A DNA stretch of 64,000 bases from an uncultured Clostridia bacterium (GTDB lineage Bacteria > Bacillota > Clostridia > Oscillospirales > Ruminococcaceae). The stretch spans positions 1 through 64,000 of the forward strand of contig CANRNT010000006.1 of NCBI GenBank assembly GCA_947631995.1. The letters are read 5' to 3'. Below the pieces are notes generated by a model that made no database searches, had not been told where the DNA came from, and saw only the letters and a program-made list of their open reading frames with translations. Position numbers and translations under genes: made by a program. Positions 36,291-42,515 of this stretch are shown piece after piece; positions within the stretch are counted from its first letter, which is position 1; every line of letters starts with the position of its first letter.

Positions 36291-37306
36291 ATCATATCAA
36301 GTTTTTGCAAATATTCAAGAATATCATTTGAATTTGAAAGTGCCTTTTCGAGCTTTTCTTCTTCAAGAATTTTCTTATATTTCGGGTTAACATCAGTTCC
36401 ACGTTTTTTAAGCATATCTAAAAATTGATAAATACCGTGAAGTTTTAAACAAGTTTCTACAGCAGAGCCGGCTTGCTTGAATACGTAGTTATCGAGATTA
36501 AGGGCATTATAATCCATGTCTTTTCGGCTATAACATGGTATTTCCGCCGCTTCGACGATAAATTTACTCCACCACTTCTGGGGCTTCCACCGAGATTTAT
36601 TTGTGTCTGTTTTGCTGGGGGTGAGGAAATTTACATATTTTGACACATATCCTGAGAAAACGCGACCAATATTACAGGAGTTGTCGCGGTAGGCGTCGAG
36701 AAAAAGTTGTGCGGAGTCGCGGCGGAGCTGTATTTCAAAGCGTACCCAATGAGTAAGATCTGAACGGTGACGTTCTTCTTTTTTGTTGTAAATACGGAAT
36801 ACAACGTCAGAATGTTGACTACCAAAATATATGGTACACTCATCACCTTGATATTCCCTATCACATCGAGGCGATTTTTTAAAAAGCTGCAAATAGTTAT
36901 TCTTGCGAAGCTCTCTGTCAATAAGTTTAAGATCAAGAAGCCCGGCGAAATCATCATAGGCAACATCGAGGCGAGTTAAATGGTAATCAGGATCTTGACA
37001 AAGATCAAAGAGAGATTGCCAATCACCATTCCCGAAGGTCTCGAATGTACGGCAGCCAGATCCGGACATATCGAGCTGAACATCATAGGGATTATTTTCA
37101 CGGAATTTTTCATGGACATGAAAATTTATGTTGATACCCTCATAAAAATATCTATGTACATATCCATTGAAACCATATGATAAAGTCCAGTTTACATGCT
37201 CCATTCCGATTAATTTTTTTATAGTTTCAGGACTATCTATTTTTGAAGTGAGAGAAAACCAATCCCAAAGTATCAAGTTATCCTGTTTTTTCGCAGTTTC
37301 TGACAT
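36287..37306 (-). CDS. Replication initiation protein, Rep_trans family (phage pII analogue)
   Basis: 339 residues of the 'replication initiation factor' family (pfam02486 type) used by many inoviruses and rolling-circle plasmids. Visible family pattern: N-terminal DWFSLTSK, then VQLDMSGSGCRTFE, LTRLDVAYDDF (metal-site Asp residues), TIYFGSQHSDVVFRIYNKKEE (Tyr and Lys region of the nick site) and HWVRFEIQLRRDSA. It nicks the phage plus strand to start rolling-circle replication. ATG start with AGGAG upstream. Two hairpins lie between it and the zot gene. Confidence 0.88.
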   Translation of the reverse strand: MSETAKKQDNLILWDWFSLTSKIDSPETIKKLIGMEHVNWTLSYGFNGYVHRYFYEGININFHVHEKFRENNPYDVQLDMSGSGCRTFETFGNGDWQSLFDLCQDPDYHLTRLDVAYDDFAGLLDLKLIDRELRKNNYLQLFKKSPRCDREYQGDECTIYFGSQHSDVVFRIYNKKEERHRSDLTHWVRFEIQLRRDSAQLFLDAYRDNSCNIGRVFSGYVSKYVNFLTPSKTDTNKSRWKPQKWWSKFIVEAAEIPCYSRKDMDYNALNLDNYVFKQAGSAVETCLKLHGIYQFLDMLKKRGTDVNPKYKKILEEEKLEKALSNSNDILEYLQKLDMI

Positions 37307-37334
37307 ATTTATAAACTCCTATCTTGTATTGGTA

Positions 37335-37396
37335 GGGTGCCTGCTAGTAATAGGCACCCAGACCGCATTCGGCGCGCAAGCGCGCACGAGTGCGGT
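37335..37396 (-). terminator. Two hairpins between zot and rep
   Basis: GGGTGCCT / AGGCACCC (37335-37342, 37352-37359, 9-nt loop) and ACCGCA..GCGCGC / GCGCGC..TGCGGT (37362-37396). Placed in the only sizeable gap between structural and replication genes. They may be a transcription attenuator or part of the replication origin; no T-run follows, so Rho-independent termination is not certain. Confidence 0.5.
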
Positions 37397-37407
37397 TTCA
37401 TATTTTT

Positions 37408-38214
37408 TTATCGGCGAGGACGTTTGCGAAGCGCTTTCTGCTGTTTTTTGTCGAGGACAGCAAATACGCCTGTGTTCTCTCCCCTGCTCGCCAGTATCTC
37501 CTCATCAGATATATACTCATCTTTAAGCATATTATCAACAAGTTCAGAAGTATCATATAGAAGACGATCTCTGTTACGCTGAATATACATTCGGCGGCTC
37601 TCGCATACAGGCTGATAAGATCTGTTGCTTTGATACATCTCATACTCATCAATATCATAGCGATACAACTTTATACGACGTACAAAGGGAAAAGATCCGG
37701 ATGCCTGACTTACCGTTACATCTGCCGTAATATCTCTGATCTGCTTATCAAGGAGATTAAAACGCTGAACAGTACCGAAGATCATGATACGACGTTTACG
37801 ACACTGGCAAAGATGTTGAAACAAGACTTTCGGAACAGCTTCTTTGCCCTGAGAAAAATCTCGGCTATTGAATATCGTTCCGATCTCGTCAATGATAACG
37901 AGAGTATCAGGCGGAGCAGCGAGTATATCAGCCGAAGTTTTCAAAGGCAGAATTTTAGTATACTTCGGAAAGTTCTGAAGCTTAATATTTGTAAGAACAG
38001 TAAGCTGTGGAAATTTTACACAGAGTTTATAAGCGTCATGGACAAGCGAGGAAGTCTTACCAGCTCCGAAGCGACCGACGTATAGATGTATACCCCAGCC
38101 GTTAAAAAGGTTGCACTGATAAAAATACCAGTATACAAGTTTATCATAGATCTTGTAGCACCAAAGGAGAGGTAAAGAGTATATAAAGTGTATCAGATAT
38201 GAGATCATAGCCAT
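37408..38214 (-). CDS. zot: Zonular occludens toxin-like assembly ATPase (pI)
   Basis: 268 residues. Walker A GRFGAGKT at 47-54, Walker B TLVIIDE at 104-110, and FGTVQRFNLLDKQIRD (147-161) match the Zot/pI family, the motor that extrudes filamentous phage through the inner membrane. Unusual topology: hydrophobic segment at the N terminus (residues ~1-25) and no clear C-terminal membrane helix or periplasmic domain, whereas M13 pI has its helix after the ATPase domain. The C terminus is basic. A Gram-positive host has no outer membrane, so loss of the pIV-contacting domain makes sense (inference). Confidence 0.9.
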   Translation of the reverse strand: MAMISYLIHFIYSLPLLWCYKIYDKLVYWYFYQCNLFNGWGIHLYVGRFGAGKTSSLVHDAYKLCVKFPQLTVLTNIKLQNFPKYTKILPLKTSADILAAPPDTLVIIDEIGTIFNSRDFSQGKEAVPKVLFQHLCQCRKRRIMIFGTVQRFNLLDKQIRDITADVTVSQASGSFPFVRRIKLYRYDIDEYEMYQSNRSYQPVCESRRMYIQRNRDRLLYDTSELVDNMLKDEYISDEEILASRGENTGVFAVLDKKQQKALRKRPRR

Positions 38215-38402
38215 TCACGTCCAGAAAAAAGGTTTTTAGAGATAATATACAAAAACTTAAAAACAAAATAAATACAAACAAGAGCAGCAATGAAAGAAAA
38301 TCCAAGCCGTATGACATCATATCTATTAGTAAGTACACAATTAAGATCACAGCCAAACTCAAGGAATAACTTATAAACAAAATTATTAACATCAACTAAC
38401 AT
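38205..38402 (-). CDS. Small inovirus membrane protein (pVI-like position)
   Basis: 65 residues with one membrane helix (about 33-57, LGFSFIAALVCIYFVFKFLYII). Chosen over an overlapping 83-residue frame (38144-38395) because its ATG has GAGGTG seven nt upstream inside the previous gene and its stop overlaps the zot start. Likely a minor coat or assembly protein by position. Confidence 0.65.
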   Translation of the reverse strand: MLVDVNNFVYKLFLEFGCDLNCVLTNRYDVIRLGFSFIAALVCIYFVFKFLYIISKNLFSGREWL

Positions 38403-38595
38403 CTTCTTTCACCTCTTCCCTGATCTGATCTTCTACCAGCTGGCGTTGAAGCAAAAAATCAATAAACTTCCTACGCCGTCCGGCAAAATTAAACTGCTGC
38501 TTATATCGGCGTATATCAAAAATAAATACTAACCAAGCAACAATAGCACATATTAAAAATACAATAAAATGGAATAAAATTATTAAAGCTAACAT
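38392..38595 (-). CDS. Small inovirus membrane protein, 67 aa
   Basis: N-terminal membrane helix (MLALIILFHFIVFLICAIVAWLVFIF) followed by a charged cytoplasmic tail. The first codons and ribosome site (AGTAGGTGATATA then ATG TTA GCT TTA) are the same as in the 34-residue gene just upstream, pointing to duplication. Minor coat or assembly factor by context. Confidence 0.7.
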   Translation of the reverse strand: MLALIILFHFIVFLICAIVAWLVFIFDIRRYKQQFNFAGRRRKFIDFLLQRQLVEDQIREEVKEDVS

Positions 38596-38607
38596 TATAT
38601 CACCTAC

Positions 38608-38712
38608 TTATTGAAACAAGTCTAAATTAAACAGAATTAAACAGACAAGCCAAGTAACAACGCCACAAAAAATAAAAACACCATAATACAATAAAAAATT
38701 TAAAGCTAACAT
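38608..38712 (-). CDS. 34-residue inovirus coat-like peptide (pVII/pIX size)
   Basis: Too short for usual gene callers: ATG at 38712 (TAGGTGATATA upstream), stop TAA at 38610-38608. It is a single hydrophobic helix with few charges (N-terminal MLALNFLLYYGVF, C-terminal LFNLDLFQ). The size equals pVII (33 aa) and pIX (32 aa) of M13, which cap the assembly-starting end of the virion. Starts with the same four codons as the next gene. Confidence 0.65.
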   Translation of the reverse strand: MLALNFLLYYGVFIFCGVVTWLVCLILFNLDLFQ

Positions 38713-38720
38713 TATATCAC

Positions 38721-38921
38721 CTACTTATTAAAAACATGACGAAAAATAGAAATAACAGCAAAAACTATAATTAAACATATAGAAGCGAATAAAATATCTA
38801 AGAGAGAAATATGGAGACCATTAGAAAAGTTAAGCGCATAAGTATCAAGCATATTAAAAGTAAAAGTAAATATGTATTTGAATAAAGAAAAAATCTTATC
38901 AACCACAATATCACCCCGCAA
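38721..38921 (-). CDS. Small inovirus membrane protein, 66 aa
   Basis: C-terminal membrane helix (about 38-60, ISLLDILFASICLIIVFAVISIF) with a short basic end. Start overlaps the pIII-like stop by 11 bp and its own stop overlaps the ribosome site of the next gene, showing tight coupling. In M13 the gene after III is VI, so a pVI-like terminal coat role is the best guess. Confidence 0.65.
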   Translation of the reverse strand: MRGDIVVDKIFSLFKYIFTFTFNMLDTYALNFSNGLHISLLDILFASICLIIVFAVISIFRHVFNK

Positions 38922-40572
38922 ACAAAGATATTAACCATTTAATACCGGCAATAACTATACCCATAACAATAAAAGCAAGTGACAAAATAATAATAAAAGT
39001 TAAATAAGGTCGTATATTATCAGGAAGACAATCAGCAAGTTGAACATAAAAAGGAACAACAGATTTAAAACTTGATAAAATACCATTGAAACCATTACCG
39101 GAGGATATACCACCGAGGATATTTCCATCAGGAGTAACAGTTGTAAAGCCATTACCTCTTTTTGTGTAATCTGTGCGATCAGTAATTGTATCTTGATATT
39201 TATCAGCGTGGAGCTTATCGTCAGAATAAGAATAAGGATCAACGCCGAACTCGGAAGACTTGTCTACAAACTTATAGCCGTTTAAGTTATTAAGAGAAAA
39301 AGCAGCAGATTTACCAACGACAAACACACCTGAAAGATCTTCAGCTTCCTGAAGAAGCTGCTGCGGACTGAAATTACCGCTCTCAGTCAAGCTATCATCG
39401 ACAGCAGAACGAAAAATCAATGAAGACATAGGATAACTGGAAGATATATCAGAATTACGAAGAAATGTACTTGACATTCCGAAAGCAAGAACATTAATAT
39501 AATAAGTCTGACCTACCTCAAGAGGAACACCATTAAGATCGACAGTATAATGGGCGTCCTGACTACCAGAGAAAACAGCATAAGGAACATATCCTGTTAA
39601 GAGACTATAACTAGTTACACCCAGATTACGACTAGAAATCCTATCTTGAACATCAGCAAGATTTCCTAAAGACTTACCAGTCCACAACTCTATATCATCT
39701 TTTACAGTATAGTCAAAGTCAAAAACTACATTACCGTAATATTGTCTATTTTCATAGTGTAAGTATATACAAGAATTTAATGCTGCTGAATAGTCGCGCT
39801 CTGATACTGGCTCGGTACTTATGAACATGAAACATTGAGTATAATTGTTAAGCAAACGTTCAACATCTTTATCTTTAAACATATCCCCTGTTTTAGATAT
39901 GGATACGTCTAAGGTATAATCAGCTGCTATTTGCTCGTTACCTTTTGGGTCTGTATAGGTAGTTGAAAAAGACATATCCTCACTAAGCTGCGGATCGCAA
40001 GTTATATCAAACCAATCATCATTCATAGCGAGAGGATCCACAGAGTCTGAAGCATGATACAAATCATCACTATCTTTTAGATATATATCAAAGTCGCTGT
40101 AAAGAATTGTAAATTCGGAATATAAATCAAAAGTATTAAATGACTTTTTGCTTGTAGAAGCTGAACCTAAGAGAAATTTATTATCATTGATACTGGAGGA
40201 ATAAGAATATACAAAGGATTGCAAAGAATTTTTAGGAGATATAGAATTACAAGATAAATCAATATAAAGCGCGTCAACATCATATAAAACGTACCGATCT
40301 AAACTATTTGCTGTTAAAACTAACAAGCAACCGGAATAATCATGCTGATCAATTATGGAAGCAAAAGTAAAAGGATAGGAAGATACATAAGAATAAAATA
40401 AATCAAATGCAGATTTATCATCAATACTATCACCGACATTGACCTCATGAAAATGACTAGAATTATAATCTATCTTAGATGTAGTTGCAGCAGAAGCGCA
40501 CATCGGAAAGCATACAAATATATTTAAACAAATTATCAAGCTGCATAATACAGCAAAAATTTTAGTTTTCAC
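38911..40572 (-). CDS. Inovirus adsorption protein (pIII-like)
   Basis: 553 residues from a GTG start (GAGGTGA upstream). Signal peptide with basic start and hydrophobic core ending in CASAATT (cleavage near residue 29). A long Ser/Tyr/Asp-rich exported region follows, then a C-terminal membrane helix (YLTFIIILSLAFIVMGIVIAGIKWL) with short tail. Position between major coat and zot and this topology match pIII, the receptor-binding tip and release protein. The ectodomain has no recognisable fold; it would have to bind a surface receptor of a Gram-positive cell. Confidence 0.82.
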   Translation of the reverse strand: MKTKIFAVLCSLIICLNIFVCFPMCASAATTSKIDYNSSHFHEVNVGDSIDDKSAFDLFYSYVSSYPFTFASIIDQHDYSGCLLVLTANSLDRYVLYDVDALYIDLSCNSISPKNSLQSFVYSYSSSINDNKFLLGSASTSKKSFNTFDLYSEFTILYSDFDIYLKDSDDLYHASDSVDPLAMNDDWFDITCDPQLSEDMSFSTTYTDPKGNEQIAADYTLDVSISKTGDMFKDKDVERLLNNYTQCFMFISTEPVSERDYSAALNSCIYLHYENRQYYGNVVFDFDYTVKDDIELWTGKSLGNLADVQDRISSRNLGVTSYSLLTGYVPYAVFSGSQDAHYTVDLNGVPLEVGQTYYINVLAFGMSSTFLRNSDISSSYPMSSLIFRSAVDDSLTESGNFSPQQLLQEAEDLSGVFVVGKSAAFSLNNLNGYKFVDKSSEFGVDPYSYSDDKLHADKYQDTITDRTDYTKRGNGFTTVTPDGNILGGISSGNGFNGILSSFKSVVPFYVQLADCLPDNIRPYLTFIIILSLAFIVMGIVIAGIKWLISLFAG

Positions 40573-40591
40573 AAAATCACCTCAAAGAAAT

Positions 40592-40624
40592 AACTCCCCC
40601 TGAATAAGGGGCTCAGGGAGAGTT
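40592..40624 (-). terminator. Hairpin between major coat and pIII genes
   Basis: 12-bp stem with one mismatch (AACTCCCCCTGA / TCAGGGAGAGTT) and 9-nt loop. In Ff phages a terminator after gene VIII keeps coat protein expression high relative to gene III; this hairpin is in the same place. Confidence 0.65.
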
Positions 40625-40647
40625 AAAGAAAGTAGGAGTAAAAAATA

Positions 40648-40827
40648 CTACTTAAGCGAACGTCTTGCACGTTTGAAAAGACCGAAGCCAGCACCAACGA
40701 CAGAAACGCCGACAAAGAACAGGGTCAGGGGGTTGCCTGAAATAGTTGTCCAAGCGCTGGAAACTACACTAGATATAGTTTCACCGGCTTCAGTAAGAAG
40801 CGTAAAATCCATAGCCATAGGGGTCAT
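40648..40827 (-). CDS. Major coat protein (pVIII-like)
   Basis: 59 residues from the ATG at 40827, set by AAGGAGGTG six nt upstream (a GTG at 40845 would overlap that site). Acidic/amphipathic N-terminal part (DFTLLTEAGETISSVVSSAW), one membrane helix (about 33-51, PLTLFFVGVSVVGAGFGLF) and a strongly basic end KRARRSLK for DNA contact. No signal peptide, as in the Pf3 coat protein. Strongest ribosome site of the phage operon, as expected for the most abundant protein. Confidence 0.85.
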   Translation of the reverse strand: MTPMAMDFTLLTEAGETISSVVSSAWTTISGNPLTLFFVGVSVVGAGFGLFKRARRSLK

Positions 40828-40848
40828 ATACACACCTCCTTTCACACA

Positions 40849-41007
40849 CTAAAAACCTAACCAGCTGGAAACAGCCGAAAACGCATAATCAAAGATTTTA
40901 GAAAATCCAGATGTAACAAGATCAAAAACAGTTTCGCAGCTACTAACTACAAAATCAATAATCATACCGCCAAGAGATAGCGCGGTATCTTTGAGAAAGT
41001 CTAACAT
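40849..41007 (-). CDS. 52-residue inovirus protein before the major coat gene
   Basis: ATG at 41007 overlaps the pV-like stop (TGATG), with GAGGTGG upstream; stop TAG at 40851-40849. The sequence (MLDFLKDTALSLGGMIID... ending SAVSSWLGF) is amphipathic and aromatic-rich, without a long uninterrupted membrane helix. Possibly a second small virion protein. Too short for common gene finders. Confidence 0.65.
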   Translation of the reverse strand: MLDFLKDTALSLGGMIIDFVVSSCETVFDLVTSGFSKIFDYAFSAVSSWLGF

Positions 41008-41276
41008 CAGACCACCTCGATGTCAGAAGGGCGACCGTTGAAGTCGCAATAAATGTCGAGCTCGTGATCTACAAAGAGATCTAACGAGAGTTGGGTGGCA
41101 TTACAGCCGAAGATACTTTCACTATCATTAAGATTTACGAAGAACACCTTTGTTTCATCACCTAACCTCGTGCCGTCGTCAGACTTACGCATAGGATAGT
41201 GAGTATGTAACATTATCATCGGAGTATTATCTTTTTTCGTCTTAATGAAACAAGCACCAACACATTTAACTTTCAT
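41007..41276 (-). CDS. Inovirus ssDNA-binding protein (pV-like)
   Basis: 89 residues from ATG 41276, fixed by AAAGGAGGT seven nt upstream; M13 pV has 87. Beta-rich sequence with MKVKCVGACFIKTKKDN start, KVFFVNLND and a C-terminal LDIYCDFNGRP consistent with a small OB-fold dimer. First gene after the switch promoter. It would coat new viral strands before export. Confidence 0.75.
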   Translation of the reverse strand: MKVKCVGACFIKTKKDNTPMIMLHTHYPMRKSDDGTRLGDETKVFFVNLNDSESIFGCNATQLSLDLFVDHELDIYCDFNGRPSDIEVV

Positions 41277-41311
41277 GGTGTTTACCTCCTTTCTTAGAAG
41301 TGTTTGAATAT

Positions 41312-41377
41312 ACCCCAAACGGAGTATATAATTATAATACTCCATATGGGGTAAAAAGTCAACCCCAAACGGAGTAT
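41312..41377. promoter_or_regulatory. Divergent promoters with three operators at 25-bp spacing
   Basis: Three copies of a 16-bp site: ACCCCAAACGGAGTAT at 41312 and 41362 and the inverted version ATACTCCATATGGGGT at 41337, starts exactly 25 bp apart. They overlap a minus-strand promoter (TTGACT 41362-41357, 17 nt, TATTAT 41339-41334) for the structural operon and lie just before a TATAAT (41383-41388) for the repressor. A classical lysogenic switch bound by the downstream HTH protein (inference). Confidence 0.75.
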
Positions 41378-41410
41378 TTTGTTATAATATACAAAAAAGG
41401 AGTGTTAAAA

Positions 41411-41632
41411 TTGTATAAAAGACTACAAGAACTAAGAGAAGATAATGATTTAACACAAGAAAGATGTGCTAAAATAGCATACATAAGCAAAAACAGTTAT
41501 ATAAGATATGAAAAAGGTGAAAGAGAACCGCCATTTGATGTAATTATATCATTAGCTAAACATTACAAAGTATCAATAGATTATATTGCAGAAATAACAG
41601 ATAAAAGGAGTTATAACTATGAAAAAAGATAA
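41411..41632 (+). CDS. cI/XRE-type phage repressor
   Basis: 73 residues from a TTG start at 41411 with AAAGGAG upstream. Complete XRE helix-turn-helix (LREDNDLTQERCAKIAYISKNSYIRYEKGEREP, then DVIISLAKHYKVSIDYIAE), no effector or oligomerisation domain. Divergent from the phage structural operon with operators in between, so it should maintain lysogeny, like RstR of CTX phage. Confidence 0.88.
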   Translation: MYKRLQELREDNDLTQERCAKIAYISKNSYIRYEKGEREPPFDVIISLAKHYKVSIDYIAEITDKRSYNYEKR

Positions 41633-41918
41633 TAAAATTATCGGTGGAAAAGAAAAGAGATTCGGTGGAAACGGAAAAAACAGTTGGAGTATAATATACC
41701 AAGAAAAAGAATATAAAGATGAAATAATTATTACGGCAAAAATGACTATAAACAAAAACAGCAAATCAGCAATGAATACATACAATAAATATAAAATGAA
41801 AATGAGATCACCTCTTGTTGGTGAATTAAAAAAAGACGAAAACTGGGAAATTAAACAATACAAAGAAGATCATAGAGATGATAAAATAATTAAAAATATG
41901 AAAGAGAATAAAGAATAA
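41619..41918 (+). CDS. Inovirus hypothetical basic protein, 99 aa
   Basis: Unrecognised. Very Lys/Asn-rich, with GGKEKRFGGNGKNSWSIIYQEKEY near the N terminus; no membrane segment. Its ATG overlaps the end of the repressor gene by 14 bp and it has AAAGGAG upstream, so it is expressed in the lysogen. Candidate for immunity/superinfection or antirepressor function (guess). Confidence 0.65.
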   Translation: MKKDNKIIGGKEKRFGGNGKNSWSIIYQEKEYKDEIIITAKMTINKNSKSAMNTYNKYKMKMRSPLVGELKKDENWEIKQYKEDHRDDKIIKNMKENKE

Positions 41919-41936
41919 TATTTTAGGAGTGAAAAT

Positions 41937-42152
41937 ATGAGCGATCTAGAAATATTATTTGGCTCAATAATACTTGCAAGGATAATAGTTATAGTAGTAA
42001 TAATAGCAGTTATAGTTACAATATTTTTGATTTATTCAGAGATTAAAAAACAAACTAACATAAATGAACAGATACTTAACGAACTTTATGAAATCAAAGA
42101 CGCAGTAAAGCCACAGGCAAAACCAAACTACTATTACAATAACCAGAGATAA
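41937..42152 (+). CDS. Inovirus small membrane protein with coiled coil, 71 aa
   Basis: One membrane helix (about 8-34, ILARIIVIVVIIAVIVTIFLIYSEI) followed by a short coiled coil (NEQILNELYEIKDAV) and a Pro/Asn/Tyr tail. Co-oriented with the repressor, 18 bp after the previous gene, AGGAGTGA site. As it is transcribed with the lysogeny genes it may act in superinfection exclusion (inference). Confidence 0.65.
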   Translation: MSDLEILFGSIILARIIVIVVIIAVIVTIFLIYSEIKKQTNINEQILNELYEIKDAVKPQAKPNYYYNNQR

Positions 42153-42156
42153 AAAT

Positions 42157-42315
42157 ATCCTTAACGTCTTGCAAAGTATATAGCTATCTGCGCTAGCCTG
42201 TCAAGGGGTATCTGTAAACTTTTCGCTTTATAAAATGGGGCGAAAACTTTACATACACTCCCCTATGACAGCCTGCTTGATAGCTATTTTTGCTAATCAG
42301 ACGTTAAGGAATATT
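42157..42315. other. Long imperfect palindrome: candidate packaging signal/origin
   Basis: The two halves of this 159-bp noncoding stretch pair over about 70 bp: outer CCTTAACGTCT / AGACGTTAAGG, then ATAGCTATC / GATAGCTAT, CTGTCA / TGACAG, GGGG / CCCC, GTAAA / TTTAC and AAAAC..GCG arms, leaving a loop near TTTATAAAATGGGG. Filamentous phages carry such a hairpin in their intergenic region as packaging signal and beside the plus-strand origin. Confidence 0.75.
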
Positions 42316-42340
42316 ATTTTGTAAAAATTGTACAAACTAT

Positions 42341-42377
42341 AAAAAATGACCTCCGAGGTATATTACCCCGAGGTCAT
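42341..42377 (-). terminator. Phage-side terminator facing the attR promoter
   Basis: Stem ATGACCTC / GAGGTCAT (42346-42353, 42370-42377, extended by inner CGAGG-type pairs) followed on the minus strand by six T. It lies about 50 bp downstream of the perfect promoter in attR, so it would stop that transcript from entering the prophage. Confidence 0.7.
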
Positions 42378-42380
42378 AAA

Positions 42381-42409
42381 CTACAAAATAACTCTAATTT
42401 AGCGAAGTT
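42381..42409. other. Site C: recombinase junction at the mutS2 side
   Basis: Right arm TTTAGCGAAGTT (42398-42409), spacer CTCTAA (42392-42397, identical to site A), left arm CTACAAAATAA which does not match and must be phage DNA. One good arm and one poor arm is typical of attP-derived halves. Confidence 0.7.
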
Positions 42410-42453
42410 CACTATGTTTATATTATACCCTGCTTTCCTCAGTTTGTCAAGAG
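42396..42453 (-). repeat. attR: 58-bp direct repeat with perfect promoter
   Basis: Exact copy of 35807-35864. Minus strand: TTGACA (42451-42446 region), 17 nt, TATAAT, then the arm. Lies 63 bp after the mutS2 stop, so it probably is the original chromosomal promoter of the xer gene, now separated from it by 8.5 kb. Confidence 0.9.
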
Positions 42454-42515
42454 GTTTTTCAATAAAAATATATAAAAAGCAGCTTTGCGTTTTTATCTGC
42501 AAGACTGCTTTTATT

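Larger units (their letters stand above)
35807..42453 (-). mobile_element. Inovirus (filamentous phage) prophage
   Basis: 6589 bp from one 58-bp repeat to the other, the normal size of a filamentous phage genome. Gene order on the minus strand from the switch region: pV-like, 52-aa membrane-associated protein, pVIII-like major coat, pIII-like, four tiny membrane proteins, Zot/pI, Rep_trans, 128-aa protein; three genes on the plus strand include the repressor. A long imperfect palindrome lies before the right repeat. All ORFs are intact. AT-rich compared with the host. No integrase of its own lies inside, which implies use of a host or neighbouring recombinase. Confidence 0.9.

Noticed and set aside
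37630..38085. 151-aa plus-strand frame inside zot
   Set aside because: Antisense shadow of a clearly recognisable ATPase gene.
38144..38395. 83-aa hydrophobic frame overlapping zot start
   Set aside because: No ribosome site of its own; the overlapping 65-aa frame has a good site and couples to both neighbours.
41312..41377. Three regularly spaced repeats as a CRISPR fragment
   Set aside because: Repeats of 16 bp alternate in orientation, spacers are 9 bp, no cas genes; they are operators.
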